From NCBI RefSeq assembly GCF_000718515.1, contig NZ_JNZS01000030.1, forward strand, positions 1 through 60,493: DNA of 60,493 nt, read 5' to 3'. Of this stretch, positions 7,424 through 15,809 are shown piece after piece. Each line of letters starts with the position of its first letter. Position 1 is the stretch's first letter. The translations under genes were made by a program, and so were the position numbers. The notes under the pieces are model-generated. The model searched no databases and had not been told where the DNA came from. It saw only the letters and a program-made list of their open reading frames with translations. This DNA is from Micromonospora parva. GTDB taxonomy: Bacteria; Actinomycetota; Actinomycetes; Mycobacteriales; Micromonosporaceae.

Positions 7424-9127
7424 ATGCGCCGCGTTGTTTCCTCGGTCACGGTTGCCCTCGGCCTGCTCGGGGCAACCGTGGCGCTTGCCGGAGTCGCCGC
7501 GGCGGCTCCCGCCCCCGGGGCGTCCGGGCCGCCCGCCGCCAATCCTGGCCAGAAGCGATGCACGATCACCGACGAGCGCCTTCGGGAGCTGTCCGGGCTG
7601 GTCGCCACCAAGACCGGCTTCATCGTCATCAACGACGGCACCGAGGTCGCGGCACGCAAGCGGATCTTCTTCCTCGACAGCAAGTGCAAGATCGCGAAGG
7701 AGCCGGTCCGCTACTCGGGGCAGGGTCCGTCGGACACCGAGGATCTCGCCCTGTCCAAGGACGGCAAGACCCTCTGGATCGCCGACACCGGTGACAATCC
7801 CGACTCGAAGGAGCGCCGCAGCCGCATCGCGCTCTGGTCGATGCCGGTCGCGGGTTCCAGGCTGCCGACGCTGCACCGGCTCTCCTACCCCGAGTCGAAG
7901 CCGCACGATGCCGAGGCGCTGCTCATCGGCGACGACGGAAAGCCGCTGATCATCACCAAGGTGACCAGCGGCAAGGCCGAGATCTACACGCCGTCGGCGG
8001 CCCTGAAGAGCGGGGACACCGACCCGGTGCCGCTGCAGAAGGCCGGCGAGTTCACGCTGCCGAAGACCCAGACGGAAAACCCCCTCAACACGTTCGGCCG
8101 GATCGCCATCACCGGCGCGTCCCGGACCGTTGACGGTTCTCGGGTGGTCCTGCGCACCTACGCGGACGCCTTCGAATTCGACGTGACCGATGGTGACATC
8201 GTTGCCGCGCTCACCACCGGCAAGCCGCGGGTGACGCCGCTGGCCGACCCGTTCGGTGAGGCCATCAGCTACACCTCGGACGGGAAGTCGTTCCTCACCG
8301 TCTCCGATGCGGCCCGGTTCACCGAGGACGAGCCGCTCGACATCCTCAGCTACACCCCGTCCACCTCCACCGCGGTGCCACTGGCCCCTGAGGAAGGTGG
8401 CAAGCCGGCCGCCTCGAAGTCCTGGACGGACGGGCTGAGCCTCGACGACATCACGTACATGGTCGGCGCGGTCGGGCTGATCGGCCTGCTGTTGGTCGCC
8501 GCTGGCATCTTCGGCATCGTTCGCGCGCGGCGTCGTCCGCCGACCGCCGACCCGTCCGACACCTCGGATCCCGATGACGACCCGTTAGGCCCGCGTGGCG
8601 GCCGTGCTGACGACGACCGCAGGGGCGGTGTCTACGGTGGCGGCGCGCCGGCCGGCGGCGCGGTCTACGGCGGGGGCGCGGGTCGCGGCGGCCCGGCCTC
8701 GGCCGGTGGCGCCGTGTACGGCGGTGGCCCTCGGCCGGCCCCGGCCGATGGTGGCTACGGTGCGCCAGCACCGGGTGGCGCCGGCGTGTACGGCGGCGGA
8801 CGTCCCCCGGCCGGTGGCGGCGGTCGGCCCCCTGTCAGTGGTGGCGCTCGCCCACCGGTTGGTGGCGGTCGGCCTCCGGCTGGCGGTGGTCGCCCGCACG
8901 GTGGCGGTGGTCGCCCACAGGGCGCGGGCGGTGGTCGTCCCGGCGGTGGCGTGTACGGCGGCGGCGACGGCGGTCAACCCGGTCGCGCGGAGCCGCCCCG
9001 ACGCGGTGGGCAGGAGCCCGACTACCGGGGTCAGCGGCCCGCTCGCCGACGCGACGACGACGCGCCCAACGACCCGTACCGGCAGTATCCCGGTGGCGGT
9101 CGCGGTCACCGGGGCGACCGCTACTGA
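7424..9127 (+). CDS. Secreted/membrane-anchored protein with a VYGGG-repeat glycine-rich tail
   Basis: A 567-residue protein. Residues 1-28 are a signal peptide (MRRVVSSVTVALGLLG, then AVALAG-type hydrophobic core and A-rich cleavage area). Residues ~45-335 are an extracytoplasmic domain with repeated short beta-like segments (for example DLALSKDGKTLWIADTGDN), suggesting a beta-propeller. A single membrane helix follows at ~348-370, then RARRR as stop-transfer. The cytoplasmic tail (~375-567) is Gly/Pro/Arg-rich with about seven VYGGG units and many GGGRPP blocks. By position between hflX and lexA it corresponds to M. tuberculosis Rv2721c (recalled), whose role is unknown. No SD is visible; GACACT 6 nt before the ATG could support leaderless expression. 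Confidence 0.85.
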   Translation: MRRVVSSVTVALGLLGATVALAGVAAAAPAPGASGPPAANPGQKRCTITDERLRELSGLVATKTGFIVINDGTEVAARKRIFFLDSKCKIAKEPVRYSGQGPSDTEDLALSKDGKTLWIADTGDNPDSKERRSRIALWSMPVAGSRLPTLHRLSYPESKPHDAEALLIGDDGKPLIITKVTSGKAEIYTPSAALKSGDTDPVPLQKAGEFTLPKTQTENPLNTFGRIAITGASRTVDGSRVVLRTYADAFEFDVTDGDIVAALTTGKPRVTPLADPFGEAISYTSDGKSFLTVSDAARFTEDEPLDILSYTPSTSTAVPLAPEEGGKPAASKSWTDGLSLDDITYMVGAVGLIGLLLVAAGIFGIVRARRRPPTADPSDTSDPDDDPLGPRGGRADDDRRGGVYGGGAPAGGAVYGGGAGRGGPASAGGAVYGGGPRPAPADGGYGAPAPGGAGVYGGGRPPAGGGGRPPVSGGARPPVGGGRPPAGGGRPHGGGGRPQGAGGGRPGGGVYGGGDGGQPGRAEPPRRGGQEPDYRGQRPARRRDDDAPNDPYRQYPGGGRGHRGDRY

Positions 9128-9137
9128 TCAGCGTTGA

Positions 9138-9177
9138 GGCGCTCACCCGCCCGTGACGAGCGGTGCGGGTGAGCGCC
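9138..9177. terminator. Bidirectional terminator between the VYGGG protein gene and lexA
   Basis: A perfect 13-bp stem (9138-9150 with 9165-9177; GGCGCTCACCCGC) and a 14-nt loop fill the 73-bp convergent gap, so it can serve both genes. Confidence 0.8.
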
Positions 9178-9200
9178 GTCGGCACCCACCCGCCGATCGG

Positions 9201-9986
9201 TCAGATCCGGCGGAGCACCGCCACGACCCGGCCCATGATGGTGGCGTCATCGCCGGGGATGGGGTCGAAGGCAGGGTTCTGGGGCATCAGCCAGACGTGC
9301 CCGTCGCGCCGCCGGTAGGTCTTGACGGTCGCCTCGCCGTCGAGCATCGCGGCCACAATCTCGCCGGAGTCGGCGGTCGGCTGCTGCCGGACGACCACCC
9401 AGTCGCCGTCGCAGATCGCCGCGTCGAGCATCGAGTCGCCCTTGACCTGGAGCATGAAGACCTCGCCCTCACCCACCAGCTCGCGGGGGAGCGGGAAGAT
9501 GTCCTCGACGGCCTGCTCGGCGAGGATCGGCCCACCGGCGGCGATCCGACCGAGCATCGGCACGTACGCCGGGGTGGGTCGTTGTGCCCTCGACAGCTCG
9601 TCGTCGATCGCCTCGCTGGGGGCGCGGACGTCCACCGCGCGTGGCCGGTTGGGGTCGCGCCGCAGGAAGCCCTTCTTTTCCAGCTCCTTGAGCTGGTAGG
9701 CGACGCTGGACGGCGAGACCAGGCCGACGGCCTCGCCGATCTCCCGGACGCTCGGGGGGTAGCCGTGGCGCTCCACCCAGGTGCGGATGAACTCCAGGAT
9801 GCGGCGCTGGCGGGCGGTCAGGTCGACCGTCGCCGGGTCGGGGAAGGCGCTGACCACCGGGGTGACCTGGCGCACGGCGGGCTGACCCGTCCGGCTGCGC
9901 GCGGCGCTGCGGCGTCGGGTGGCCGGCGGGCCCGCCTCGGTGATCTGCTGCGGGCTCTTCGGCCGGCTGGCCCGGTCCTCGGTCAC
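9201..9986 (-). CDS. lexA: SOS repressor LexA
   Basis: A 261-residue transcription repressor that self-cleaves when RecA filaments form on damaged DNA. A basic, probably disordered N-terminus (~1-50) precedes the winged HTH (~54-115, including [13 protein letters not shown] and [13 protein letters not shown]). The cleavage bond is A150-G151 in GRIAAGGP; the catalytic serine is S185 (GDSMLDAA) and the lysine K222 (EATVKTYRR). Start is GTG 9986 with a GGAGG-type SD. The gene is divergent from nrdR, and a perfect GAAC-N4-GTTC operator lies ~186 bp upstream, so autoregulation is expected. The extra N-terminal tail is common in actinobacterial LexA. Confidence 0.96.
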   Translation of the reverse strand: MTEDRASRPKSPQQITEAGPPATRRRSAARSRTGQPAVRQVTPVVSAFPDPATVDLTARQRRILEFIRTWVERHGYPPSVREIGEAVGLVSPSSVAYQLKELEKKGFLRRDPNRPRAVDVRAPSEAIDDELSRAQRPTPAYVPMLGRIAAGGPILAEQAVEDIFPLPRELVGEGEVFMLQVKGDSMLDAAICDGDWVVVRQQPTADSGEIVAAMLDGEATVKTYRRRDGHVWLMPQNPAFDPIPGDDATIMGRVVAVLRRI

Positions 9987-10138
9987 GTCCGTCCTCCCTG
10001 GTCGGCGCTGGGTGCCTCGTCGGCTCGTGGTGCGTGCGGTGGTGCCACGTTGTTCATGACCGTATAGGTGAGATCAGTCATTTTCAAACATCTGTACGAC
10101 CTCTCACCGGCGTGTCGGGGTGAAAAAGCGCTCCGCTC

Positions 10139-10150
10139 GTACGGATGTTC
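10139..10150. promoter_or_regulatory. Degenerate LexA-box-like site
   Basis: GTACGGATGTTC matches GAAC-N4-GTTC at seven of eight fixed bases, with its centre 33 bp (about three turns) from the perfect box at 10172. A weaker relative (six of eight) lies at 10086-10097. These could be auxiliary LexA sites or chance. Confidence 0.4.
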
Positions 10151-10171
10151 TGATAAATGGTACGTCAGGTA

Positions 10172-10183
10172 GAACTGGTGTTC
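10172..10183. promoter_or_regulatory. LexA operator (SOS box)
   Basis: GAACTGGTGTTC matches the actinobacterial/Gram-positive SOS consensus GAAC-N4-GTTC exactly, flanked by TA and GA as in TCGAAC...GTTCGA. It lies in the intergenic region shared by lexA and nrdR and most likely controls lexA; an effect on nrdRJ is possible. Confidence 0.8.
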
Positions 10184-10351
10184 GATCGTCGGCTGTTTTC
10201 CGGCCCGGTTCTGGCTCCCTGGCCGATAACCCGGGCGGGGTCGTGGCGTTGGGTCTTCGGGCGCGTTGCTGGGCGTGGATGGCCGGATGGTCCGTGACGC
10301 GCCGGACACGCCGGCCAACTTGACCCGGCTTCCTTGGCGACATACGGTCGA

Positions 10352-10367
10352 CCCCTAGATGTAGTAG
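10352..10367. promoter_or_regulatory. NrdR box 1
   Basis: The core CTAGATGTAG matches the NrdR box consensus core CWATATATWG at 8 of 10 positions. It lies ~170 bp upstream of nrdR. A second site lies 32 bp downstream, the usual three-turn spacing of paired NrdR boxes. Confidence 0.65.
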
Positions 10368-10383
10368 TGACACGGGCGTAAGT

Positions 10384-10399
10384 TGCCTACAGGTTGGGT
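10384..10399. promoter_or_regulatory. NrdR box 2
   Basis: The core CTACAGGTTG (10387-10396) matches the NrdR box core at 7 of 10 positions, and its start is 32 bp from the start of box 1. The pair probably lets NrdR repress its own operon with nrdJ. Confidence 0.5.
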
Positions 10400-10528
10400 T
10401 CGACTACCGACCGCACTCCCGTAACGTCGATCACGGCGGGCGTCATCCGAGGATGGCACCGTCGCGGTGAGGCGTGCCCGGAAGTGTCCGGAGTGCTCGC
10501 AGTTGATCATTTTTTTAGGAGGTGGGCG

Positions 10529-11029
10529 ATGCGGTGTCCGTACTGCCGACACGCTGACTCCCGGGTGGTCGACTCGCGGGAGGCCGACGACGGCCAGCTC
10601 ATCCGACGGCGGCGGTCCTGCCCGGAGTGCGGCAAGCGGTTCACCACCGTCGAGGAGGCGGTCCTCGCGGTCGTCAAGCGCAGCGGGGTGACCGAGCCGT
10701 TCAGTCGTACGAAGATCATCGGCGGGGTGCGTAAGGCGTGCCAGGGCCGGCCGGTGGACGACGACTCCCTCGCGCTGCTCGCGCAGCGGGTGGAGGAGAC
10801 GGTCCGGGCCAAGGGAGCCGCCGAGATCCCCAGTCACGAGGTGGGCCTGGCGATCCTGGGTCCGCTGCGCGACCTGGACGAGATCGCCTACCTGCGGTTC
10901 GCCAGCGTCTACCGCTCGTTCGACTCGCTCGCCGACTTCGAGCGCGAGATCGAGACGTTGCGGGCCGCGGCGCGAGCCCGGGAGCAGGGCCGGGCCGATG
11001 CGGTTGAGGCCGCCGGCCGTACCAACTGA
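10529..11029 (+). CDS. nrdR: Transcriptional repressor NrdR
   Basis: A 166-residue nucleotide-sensing repressor of ribonucleotide reductase genes. The N-terminal zinc ribbon has C3, C6, C31 and C34 (CPYC and CPEC), and the ATP-cone domain spans ~48-135, starting [16 protein letters not shown]. Start ATG 10529 has a strong AGGAGG SD directly after a run of seven T, rare in this genome. The 542-bp gap to lexA holds a LexA box and two phased NrdR boxes; I see no gene in it and did not recognise a cobalamin riboswitch. nrdJ follows 67 bp downstream, the order known in Streptomyces. Confidence 0.96.
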   Translation: MRCPYCRHADSRVVDSREADDGQLIRRRRSCPECGKRFTTVEEAVLAVVKRSGVTEPFSRTKIIGGVRKACQGRPVDDDSLALLAQRVEETVRAKGAAEIPSHEVGLAILGPLRDLDEIAYLRFASVYRSFDSLADFEREIETLRAAARAREQGRADAVEAAGRTN

Positions 11030-11096
11030 GTCTTCACGGTTTTTCGAGAGATTGGGACGCGCGGTGGGGCACCGCGCAGACGAGGGGGGCGACGGC

Positions 11097-13970
11097 GTGA
11101 CAACTAGCCGTTCACGAAGCAAGGCAGGCGCGGGGCTGAAGATCGACCGGGTGTGGACGACGGAGGGGGTCCACCCGTACGACGAGGTCTCCTGGGAGCG
11201 CCGTGACGTCGTGATGACGAACTGGCGGGACGGCTCGATCAACTTCGAGCAGCGGGGGGTCGAGTTCCCGGAGTCGTGGAGCGTCAACGCGGCGAACATC
11301 GTCACCACCAAGTACTTCCGGGGCGCGGTGGGGACCCCGGAGCGGGAGTGGTCGCTGCGGCAGCTGATCGACCGGGTGGTCAACACCTACCGCACCGCCG
11401 GTGAGGAGTACGGCTACTTCGCCAGCCCGGCCGACGCCGAGGTCTTCGCGCACGAGCTGACCTGGATGCTGCTGCACCAGGTGTTCAGCTTCAACTCGCC
11501 GGTCTGGTTCAACGTCGGCACGCCGTCGCCGCAGCAGGTCAGCGCCTGCTTCATCCTGGCCGTCGACGACTCGATGGACTCGATCCTCGACTGGTACAAG
11601 GAGGAGGGGCTGATCTTCAAGGGCGGCTCCGGCTCCGGGGTCAACCTGTCGCGCATCCGTTCGTCCCGTGAGCTGCTCTCCTCCGGCGGCAACGCTTCCG
11701 GCCCGGTCAGCTTCATGCGCGGCGCGGACGCCTCGGCCGGCACCATCAAGTCCGGCGGCGCGACCCGCCGGGCGGCCAAGATGGTCATCCTCGACGTCGA
11801 CCACCCGGACATCCAGGAGTTCGTGGTCACCAAGGCGCGCGAGGAGGACAAGATCCGCGCGCTGCGCGACGCCGGGTTCGACATGGACCTCGGCGGCTCC
11901 GACATCGTCAGCGTGCAGTACCAGAACGCCAACAACTCGGTCCGCGTCTCCGACGAGTTCATGACGGCGGTGGAGAACGACGGCGGGTTCGACCTGCGGG
12001 GTCGGCTCGACGGCTCGACCATCGAGACGATCGAGGCGAAGAAGCTCTTCCGTTCCATCGCCCAGGCCGCTTGGGAGTGCGCCGACCCGGGCCTGCAGTA
12101 CGACGACACGATCAACGACTGGCACACCTGCCCGGAGACCGGCCGGATCACCGCGTCGAACCCGTGCTCGGAGTACCTGCACCTGGACAACTCCTCGTGC
12201 AACCTCGCCTCGCTCAACCTGATGAAGTTCCTCCGCGCCGACGGTGGCTTCGAGGTGGAGAAGTTCGTCAAGTCCGTCGAGTTCGTCATCACCGCGATGG
12301 ACATCTCGATCTGCTTCGCGGACTTCCCGACCGACAAGATCGGTGAGACGTCCCGCGCCTACCGGCAGCTCGGCATCGGCTACGCCAACCTCGGCGCCCT
12401 GCTGATGGCCACCGGCCTGCCGTACGACTCGGACCAGGGCCGCTCGGTCGCCGCGGCGATCACCTCGCTGATGACCGGCACCGCCTACCGCCGCTCGGCC
12501 GAGCTGGCCGGCGTCGTCGGCCCGTACGACGGCTACGCCCGCAACGCCGAGCCGCACAAGCGGGTCATGCGCAAGCACGCGGCGGCCAACGACGAGATCA
12601 AGCCGACCAGCCCGGTGGCCACCGCGATCGTCCGCGAGGCGACCAAGCAGTGGACCCAGGGCAACAAGATCGGTGACAAGTTCGGTTGGCGCAACGCGCA
12701 GGCGAGCGTCCTGGCCCCGACCGGCACCATCGGCTTCATGATGGACTGCGACACGACCGGCGTGGAGCCGGACCTGGCGCTGGTCAAGTTCAAGAAGCTC
12801 GTCGGCGGCGGCTCGATGCAGATCGTCAACCAGACGGTGCCGCGCGCCCTGCGCAGCCTCGGCTACCCCGAGGAGCAGGTCGAGGCGATCGTCGAGCACA
12901 TCGCCGACCACGGCCACGTGGTGGACGCCCCCGGCCTCAAGCCGGAGCACTACGCGGTCTTCGACTGCGCCATGGGCGAGCGGACGATCGCCCCGATGGG
13001 TCACGTGCGGATGATGGCGGCCATCCAGCCGTTCGTCTCCGGCGCGATCTCCAAGACGGTCAACATGCCGGAGGCGGCCACCGTCGAGGACGTCGAGAAG
13101 ATCTACTTCGAGGGCTGGAAGCTCGGCCTGAAGGCGCTGGCGATCTACCGCGACAACTGCAAGGTCGGCCAGCCGCTCTCGGTGGCCAAGAACAACAAGG
13201 CCACCGAGCCGGCCGCCGTCGACACCGCAGCCGCCGCGCCGGCCGCGGTCGAGAAGGTCATCGAGTACCGGCCGGTGCGTAAGCGCCTGCCGAAGAAGCG
13301 CCCGTCCGAGACGGTCAGCTTCTCCGTCGGTGGCGCCGAGGGTTACCTGACCGCGTCGTCCTACCCGGACGACGGCCTCGGTGAGGTCTTCCTCAAGATG
13401 TCCAAGCAGGGCTCCACCCTGGCCGGCGTGATGGACGCCTTCTCGGTGGCCATCAGCATCGGCCTGCAGTACGGCGTGCCGCTGGAGACGTTCGTCAGCA
13501 AGTTCACCAACATGCGCTTCGAGCCGGCCGGCATGACCGACGACCCGGACGTGCGGATGGCCGCCTCGGTGATGGACTACATCTTCCGTCGCCTGGCGTT
13601 GGACTTCCTGCCCTACGAGCGCCGCGCCGAGCTGGGCATCTTCACCGCCAGCGAGCGGGCCGCCCAGCTGCGGGCCGAAGCCGACGCGGAGGCCGCCGGG
13701 GTCACCGGCGCCGAGCTCACCGCGATGGCGTCATCCGCGCCGGTCGAGGCTCCGGCCAAGACTGAGGCTGTCGCCCAGCCGGCCCAGGAGATGGCCGACG
13801 TGGCCGTCGCCAAGCCGGCTCCGACAGTGGGTTCCAGCACCGAACTGCTGGAGGCCGTGATCGGCAAGGCCGCCGACGCGCCGCTCTGCTTCACCTGCGG
13901 TACGAAGATGCGCCCGGCCGGTAGCTGCTACGTCTGCGAGGGCTGCGGCTCCACCAGCGGCTGCAGCTGA
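11097..13970 (+). CDS. nrdJ: Vitamin B12-dependent (class II) ribonucleoside-diphosphate reductase NrdJ
   Basis: A 957-residue enzyme reducing ribonucleotides to deoxyribonucleotides with adenosylcobalamin, hence oxygen-independent. Visible landmarks: an early active-site cysteine in VSACFIL (~157), the finger-loop motif NPCSE (~363-367; Asn, Cys, Glu of radical chemistry), the LAPTGTIGFMMDCDTTGVEPD block (in part around 540-560), and a C-terminal Cys-rich tail CFTCGTKM...CYVCEGCGSTSGCS that presumably carries the redox-relay cysteines. Ala/Lys-rich linkers flank ~700-740 and ~880-920. I choose GTG 11097 (MTTSRSRSK), since GAGGGGGG precedes it and the upstream extension is atypical. Co-transcribed with nrdR; a strong terminator follows. 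Confidence 0.96.
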   Translation: MTTSRSRSKAGAGLKIDRVWTTEGVHPYDEVSWERRDVVMTNWRDGSINFEQRGVEFPESWSVNAANIVTTKYFRGAVGTPEREWSLRQLIDRVVNTYRTAGEEYGYFASPADAEVFAHELTWMLLHQVFSFNSPVWFNVGTPSPQQVSACFILAVDDSMDSILDWYKEEGLIFKGGSGSGVNLSRIRSSRELLSSGGNASGPVSFMRGADASAGTIKSGGATRRAAKMVILDVDHPDIQEFVVTKAREEDKIRALRDAGFDMDLGGSDIVSVQYQNANNSVRVSDEFMTAVENDGGFDLRGRLDGSTIETIEAKKLFRSIAQAAWECADPGLQYDDTINDWHTCPETGRITASNPCSEYLHLDNSSCNLASLNLMKFLRADGGFEVEKFVKSVEFVITAMDISICFADFPTDKIGETSRAYRQLGIGYANLGALLMATGLPYDSDQGRSVAAAITSLMTGTAYRRSAELAGVVGPYDGYARNAEPHKRVMRKHAAANDEIKPTSPVATAIVREATKQWTQGNKIGDKFGWRNAQASVLAPTGTIGFMMDCDTTGVEPDLALVKFKKLVGGGSMQIVNQTVPRALRSLGYPEEQVEAIVEHIADHGHVVDAPGLKPEHYAVFDCAMGERTIAPMGHVRMMAAIQPFVSGAISKTVNMPEAATVEDVEKIYFEGWKLGLKALAIYRDNCKVGQPLSVAKNNKATEPAAVDTAAAAPAAVEKVIEYRPVRKRLPKKRPSETVSFSVGGAEGYLTASSYPDDGLGEVFLKMSKQGSTLAGVMDAFSVAISIGLQYGVPLETFVSKFTNMRFEPAGMTDDPDVRMAASVMDYIFRRLALDFLPYERRAELGIFTASERAAQLRAEADAEAAGVTGAELTAMASSAPVEAPAKTEAVAQPAQEMADVAVAKPAPTVGSSTELLEAVIGKAADAPLCFTCGTKMRPAGSCYVCEGCGSTSGCS

Positions 13971-13982
13971 CGTAGGCAATAA

Positions 13983-14022
13983 GCGCTGCCCCGGCTCCCC
14001 TTCTGGGAGGCCGGGGCAGCGC
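13983..14022 (+). terminator. Terminator of the nrdR-nrdJ operon
   Basis: A perfect 13-bp stem GCGCTGCCCCGGC (13983-13995 with 14010-14022) lies 13 bp past the nrdJ stop; its loop can add a TCCC/GGGA pairing. A short T-rich stretch follows (GTTTCC). Confidence 0.85.
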
Positions 14023-14078
14023 CGTTTCCAGGCTCTTCCATCCCCGGGCGCGTGCAGAGGTAAGCGCCCGGCCAGCGG

Positions 14079-15191
14079 CTATGAGCGTGCATTCTCACCG
14101 AGTCTCGAGTGTCGGTGCTCGGGCGTAGGTTCAGCGTCCTTGGTGAGGAGCGCGGTTCCGTCCGTGCTGGTCGATGGCACGAGCTCGTATCCCTCGCTGT
14201 GGTAAAGGTTGATGTTCCGCTGGCTATTGGAACCTGTGAACAGGACGATGCGGCGGATGCCCGGGTCGGCGGCGGCTTCGGCGGTGCGCAGGAGCCACCG
14301 GCCGAGCCCGTGACCGCGTAGGTCCGGTACGACGGCGAGGCGTCCCACGTGCCAGTCGGTGCCCGCGCGGCGGGTACGCACCATGCCCAGGAGTCGACCG
14401 TCCAGCCAGACGCCCGTGGTGTGCTGGTCCGCCAGCCACTCGCGGACCTGCTCCAGCGACTCGTGCAGGGCAGGTATGGCCAAGGTGTCGTTGACGACGG
14501 CTTCCTCTACCCAGCAGCACCGCTGCAGCACGGTGACCTCGGGCGCGTCGTCGGGGGTCAGCCGCCGCGCATACGAGCCCGGCACGGGGCCAGCGACCGT
14601 CCCGGCGCCTGCCCGTTCGCGCATCGGCCGGAGGGCGTGGGAGACCCGGACCAGTTCGTTCAGGAGGCCTAGGCTCGCCGCATCGCGCGCGGCGTCGGGG
14701 CGCAGCCGTCCGTCGTCCAACGCGTCACCGATGCGGATCGCGACCGTGGCGCCCAACGGGACCAGTCGCAGCGTAGTCACGACCTGCTTGGCGTGCTGGA
14801 CCGACCGCGTGCCGGCCGACGTGTTGCCGTAGCTGACGAAGCCGATCGGCTTCCACGCCCACTCGCGGCCGAGGTAGTCCAGCGCGTTCTTCAGGGTCGC
14901 CGGCATCCCGTAGTTGTATTCCGGTGTCACCACGATGAAACCGTCCGCCGCGTCCACGATCGAACTCCACCGACGGGTGTGTTCCTGCCGGTAGATGCCC
15001 GACGACGGATGTTCCTCCTCGTCGAGGAACGGCAGATTCAGGTCGGCGAGGGCCACTGGCACCAACTCGACGCCAAGCTCGGCGGCGCAGGGCGTGATCG
15101 CGTCGATCAACCACTGCCCGATCACCGGGCCGAGGGCCCCTGGGCGCGTGCTGCATACCAGGACGAGGAGGCGGAGCGGTTTCGTTGACAT
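14079..15191 (-). CDS. NADPH-dependent FMN reductase fused to a GNAT acetyltransferase
   Basis: A 370-residue two-domain protein. Residues 1-~185 are a flavodoxin-like NAD(P)H:FMN reductase: phosphate-binding loop CSTRPGALGP (13-22) and the signature TPEYNYGMPATLKNALDYLG (89-108). Residues ~205-350 are a GNAT domain, starting SYARRLTPDDAPEV, with the acetyl-CoA loop PDLRGHGLGRWLL (~288-300) and a late NLYHSEGYE strand. Substrates are unknown. The two domains usually occur as separate proteins, so the fusion suggests related substrates, such as a drug or electrophile, or a transferred gene. It is divergent from a MarR gene; both start codons lie in a shared 20-nt inverted repeat. Start ATG 15191; no SD, -10 TATATT 8 nt upstream. 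Confidence 0.88.
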   Translation of the reverse strand: MSTKPLRLLVLVCSTRPGALGPVIGQWLIDAITPCAAELGVELVPVALADLNLPFLDEEEHPSSGIYRQEHTRRWSSIVDAADGFIVVTPEYNYGMPATLKNALDYLGREWAWKPIGFVSYGNTSAGTRSVQHAKQVVTTLRLVPLGATVAIRIGDALDDGRLRPDAARDAASLGLLNELVRVSHALRPMRERAGAGTVAGPVPGSYARRLTPDDAPEVTVLQRCCWVEEAVVNDTLAIPALHESLEQVREWLADQHTTGVWLDGRLLGMVRTRRAGTDWHVGRLAVVPDLRGHGLGRWLLRTAEAAADPGIRRIVLFTGSNSQRNINLYHSEGYELVPSTSTDGTALLTKDAEPTPEHRHSRLGENARS

Positions 15192-15235
15192 GGAAACGAA
15201 ATATAGGGGTAGGTTGTTTACATGTCAACGAGACC
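15178..15235. promoter_or_regulatory. Inverted repeat covering both divergent start codons (probable MarR operator)
   Basis: Arms 15178-15197 and 15216-15235 are reverse complements at 18 of 20 positions, with the perfect core CGTTGACATG. Each arm includes one ATG, and both proteins begin Met-Ser-Thr. The 18-bp spacer holds both -10 elements: AATATA read as TATATT on the minus strand (15200-15205) and TAGGTT on the plus strand (15210-15215). A regulator bound here would block both leaderless promoters. Confidence 0.6.
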
Positions 15236-15701
15236 TGAGGTAGCGCAGGTGCACTGGTTGAACCCGGACGAGGAGCGGGCGTGGCGCGCGTTTCTGCGGG
15301 TGATGGTGACCGTCCAGGCCGGCACCTCGGGTGACCTGGCGGCGATCGGACTCTCGGAGCCCGACTACGAGGTGCTGAGCACCCTGTCGGAAAGACCCGA
15401 CCACACCAGCACCCTGCACGCGCAGGCCGACAAGATGGGCTGGTCCCGCAGCCGGCTGTCCCGGCACGCCAGCCGGATGGAGGAGCGCGGCCTACTCCGG
15501 CGCACTCCCGACCCGGCCGACGGTCGAGGTTGCCTCCTCGTGCTTACCGAAGAGGGCCTGGGCGCCCTCACCACGGCCGCACCCGCCCACGTCGAGTCGG
15601 TACGACGCCATTTCATCGACCGGCTCACGCCAGAGGACCTCACCGCCATCGAACAGATCGCCCGGCGCCTGGAGGCCCCCCAACCGGACAGCGGCCGGTA
15701 G
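15222..15701 (+). CDS. MarR family transcriptional regulator
   Basis: A 159-residue winged-helix regulator. The HTH lies at ~55-105, with HAQADKMGWSRSRLSRHASR as recognition region and the wing RRTPDPADGRG (~90-100), a typical MarR wing with the conserved DxRG-like end; N- and C-terminal helices would form the dimer. It is divergent from the FMN reductase-GNAT gene, 30 bp apart, and most likely represses it and itself through the shared palindrome. A phenolic, oxidant or drug ligand is usual for the family; the ligand here is unknown. Start ATG 15222, TAGGTT 6 nt upstream, no SD: leaderless. No cysteine-based redox switch is apparent. Confidence 0.9.
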   Translation: MSTRPEVAQVHWLNPDEERAWRAFLRVMVTVQAGTSGDLAAIGLSEPDYEVLSTLSERPDHTSTLHAQADKMGWSRSRLSRHASRMEERGLLRRTPDPADGRGCLLVLTEEGLGALTTAAPAHVESVRRHFIDRLTPEDLTAIEQIARRLEAPQPDSGR

Positions 15702-15809
15702 GCGCACCCCGCGGGCATCGCCATCCGCTGGGCAGCCGGAACGGGCCTCCACTGCTAGGGGTCGGCCGAGGGCACGGCATGCCTGCTGCTCTGGTATTGC
15801 GGCCGGGAG

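Noticed and set aside
8620..9000. CRISPR-like repeats
   Set aside because: The repeats are in-frame Gly-Gly-Gly and VYGGG codons of a protein tail, of irregular length, without spacers.
10104..10528. Cobalamin riboswitch before nrdR-nrdJ
   Set aside because: I could not see a B12-box-like sequence; the region is explained by LexA and NrdR sites. A covariance search would decide.
11112..13004. 630-codon minus-strand open frame inside nrdJ
   Set aside because: Antisense to the highly conserved ribonucleotide reductase; no SD, no domain.
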